From positions 78,125,163 to 78,189,162 of the forward strand of contig CM054177.1 of NCBI GenBank assembly GCA_028829895.1: a stretch of 64,000 nt of DNA, in the 5' to 3' direction. Under the pieces are notes generated by a model. The model was not told the origin of the DNA and did no database searches. It saw only the letters and a list, made by a program, of their open reading frames with translations. Positions 63,498 to 64,000 of the stretch are shown one piece after another. Position numbers and translations under genes: made by a program. The stretch comes from Sinotaia quadrata (Eukaryota; Mollusca; Gastropoda; Architaenioglossa; Viviparidae). Positions within the stretch are counted from its first letter, which is position 1. Every line of letters starts with the position of its first letter.

Positions 63498-64000
63498 GTA
63501 AGGAGATTTATTTATGTAATGATTTAGAATATTATTCAGTTTACAAGCATGATCTTTAGCTGACCCATCACTCTCCTGTGAATTTGAATGTCTTCAAATT
63601 TGAATTTCAAAATATTATCAGATTGTTGCACCAGTCGCTTATGAATTTGAAGTTCAGAATGATTAAAAAAAACATCATTCTGTTAGATTTTTAGCTTTTT
63701 GAACTTATTTACTTACACATAATTTAATAACTGATCATGGCTGCTAGTGCGCTTCTGGAATGTCCAATATTCAATCTCTACTTTGAAAATAGGCACACAT
63801 ACTTAGCAAAAATATAATTTATTTTGGTTATAAAATTAAATGTTTTTTGAACAGTAAAAGATTTATATTTATAAGGTAATAAGCAGCTCTGTATTATTTC
63901 ACTTTTCATCAGCACATTATTTGTTGGATTTATTTATGAATTTGTATTTATTTGTGAACATTTCCATTCTTTGCATAAACATTATCATATTACATAATGA
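63498..64000. other. MIS12 intron, running off the window
   Basis: The donor GTAAGG follows the exon ending at 63497. No acceptor followed by MIS12-like coding sequence was seen before the edge. Confidence 0.6.

Overview
The window is AT-rich (roughly one third G+C by eye) metazoan nuclear DNA. Genes have many short exons with GT..AG introns, and they are embedded in minisatellites and decayed transposons. The best-conserved proteins are closest to animal orthologues I know. The repeat load (LINE tails ending in a GATA microsatellite, piggyBac, mariner and hAT relics) fits an invertebrate, probably a lophotrochozoan such as a mollusc. That placement is inference. No bacterial, organellar or viral gene organisation was seen.

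Three protein-coding genes can be assembled. (1) Minus strand, 26485 down to 13451: the first seven coding exons of an ABCC4/MRP4-type ABC transporter (302 residues of the first membrane domain). Neither nucleotide-binding domain was found, so the rest must lie left of the window or behind an intron of more than 13.4 kb. (2) Plus strand, 44304-53149: a complete mannose-6-phosphate isomerase (MPI) gene of eight exons and 426 codons, with all zinc ligands visible. (3) Plus strand, 61033 to beyond the right edge: the first five coding exons of MIS12, a kinetochore subunit. The three have no shared pathway (efflux transport, mannose metabolism, chromosome segregation).

Layout: 1-13450 is presumed intron or flank, with many two-to-four-copy tandem duplications and a 52-bp minisatellite split by a 1.07-kb piggyBac relic. 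13451-26485 holds the ABCC4-like exons, an intronic 40-bp minisatellite and two LINE tails. 26.5-44.3 kb is intergenic, with a CpG-richer patch and four unrelated tandem arrays (48, 35, 27 and 38 bp units; the last about 3.1 kb long). 44.3-53.6 kb is MPI, with a dead mariner transposase in intron 5. 53.6-61 kb is intergenic with a perfectly delimited hAT MITE. 61-64 kb is MIS12.

The most notable signals are the repeat architecture: a 38-bp satellite with ordered sequence zones, a 175-bp higher-order repeat, a transposon insertion whose empty site can be read directly, and repeats ending within tens of bases of splice sites. I found no convincing undescribed multi-gene system.
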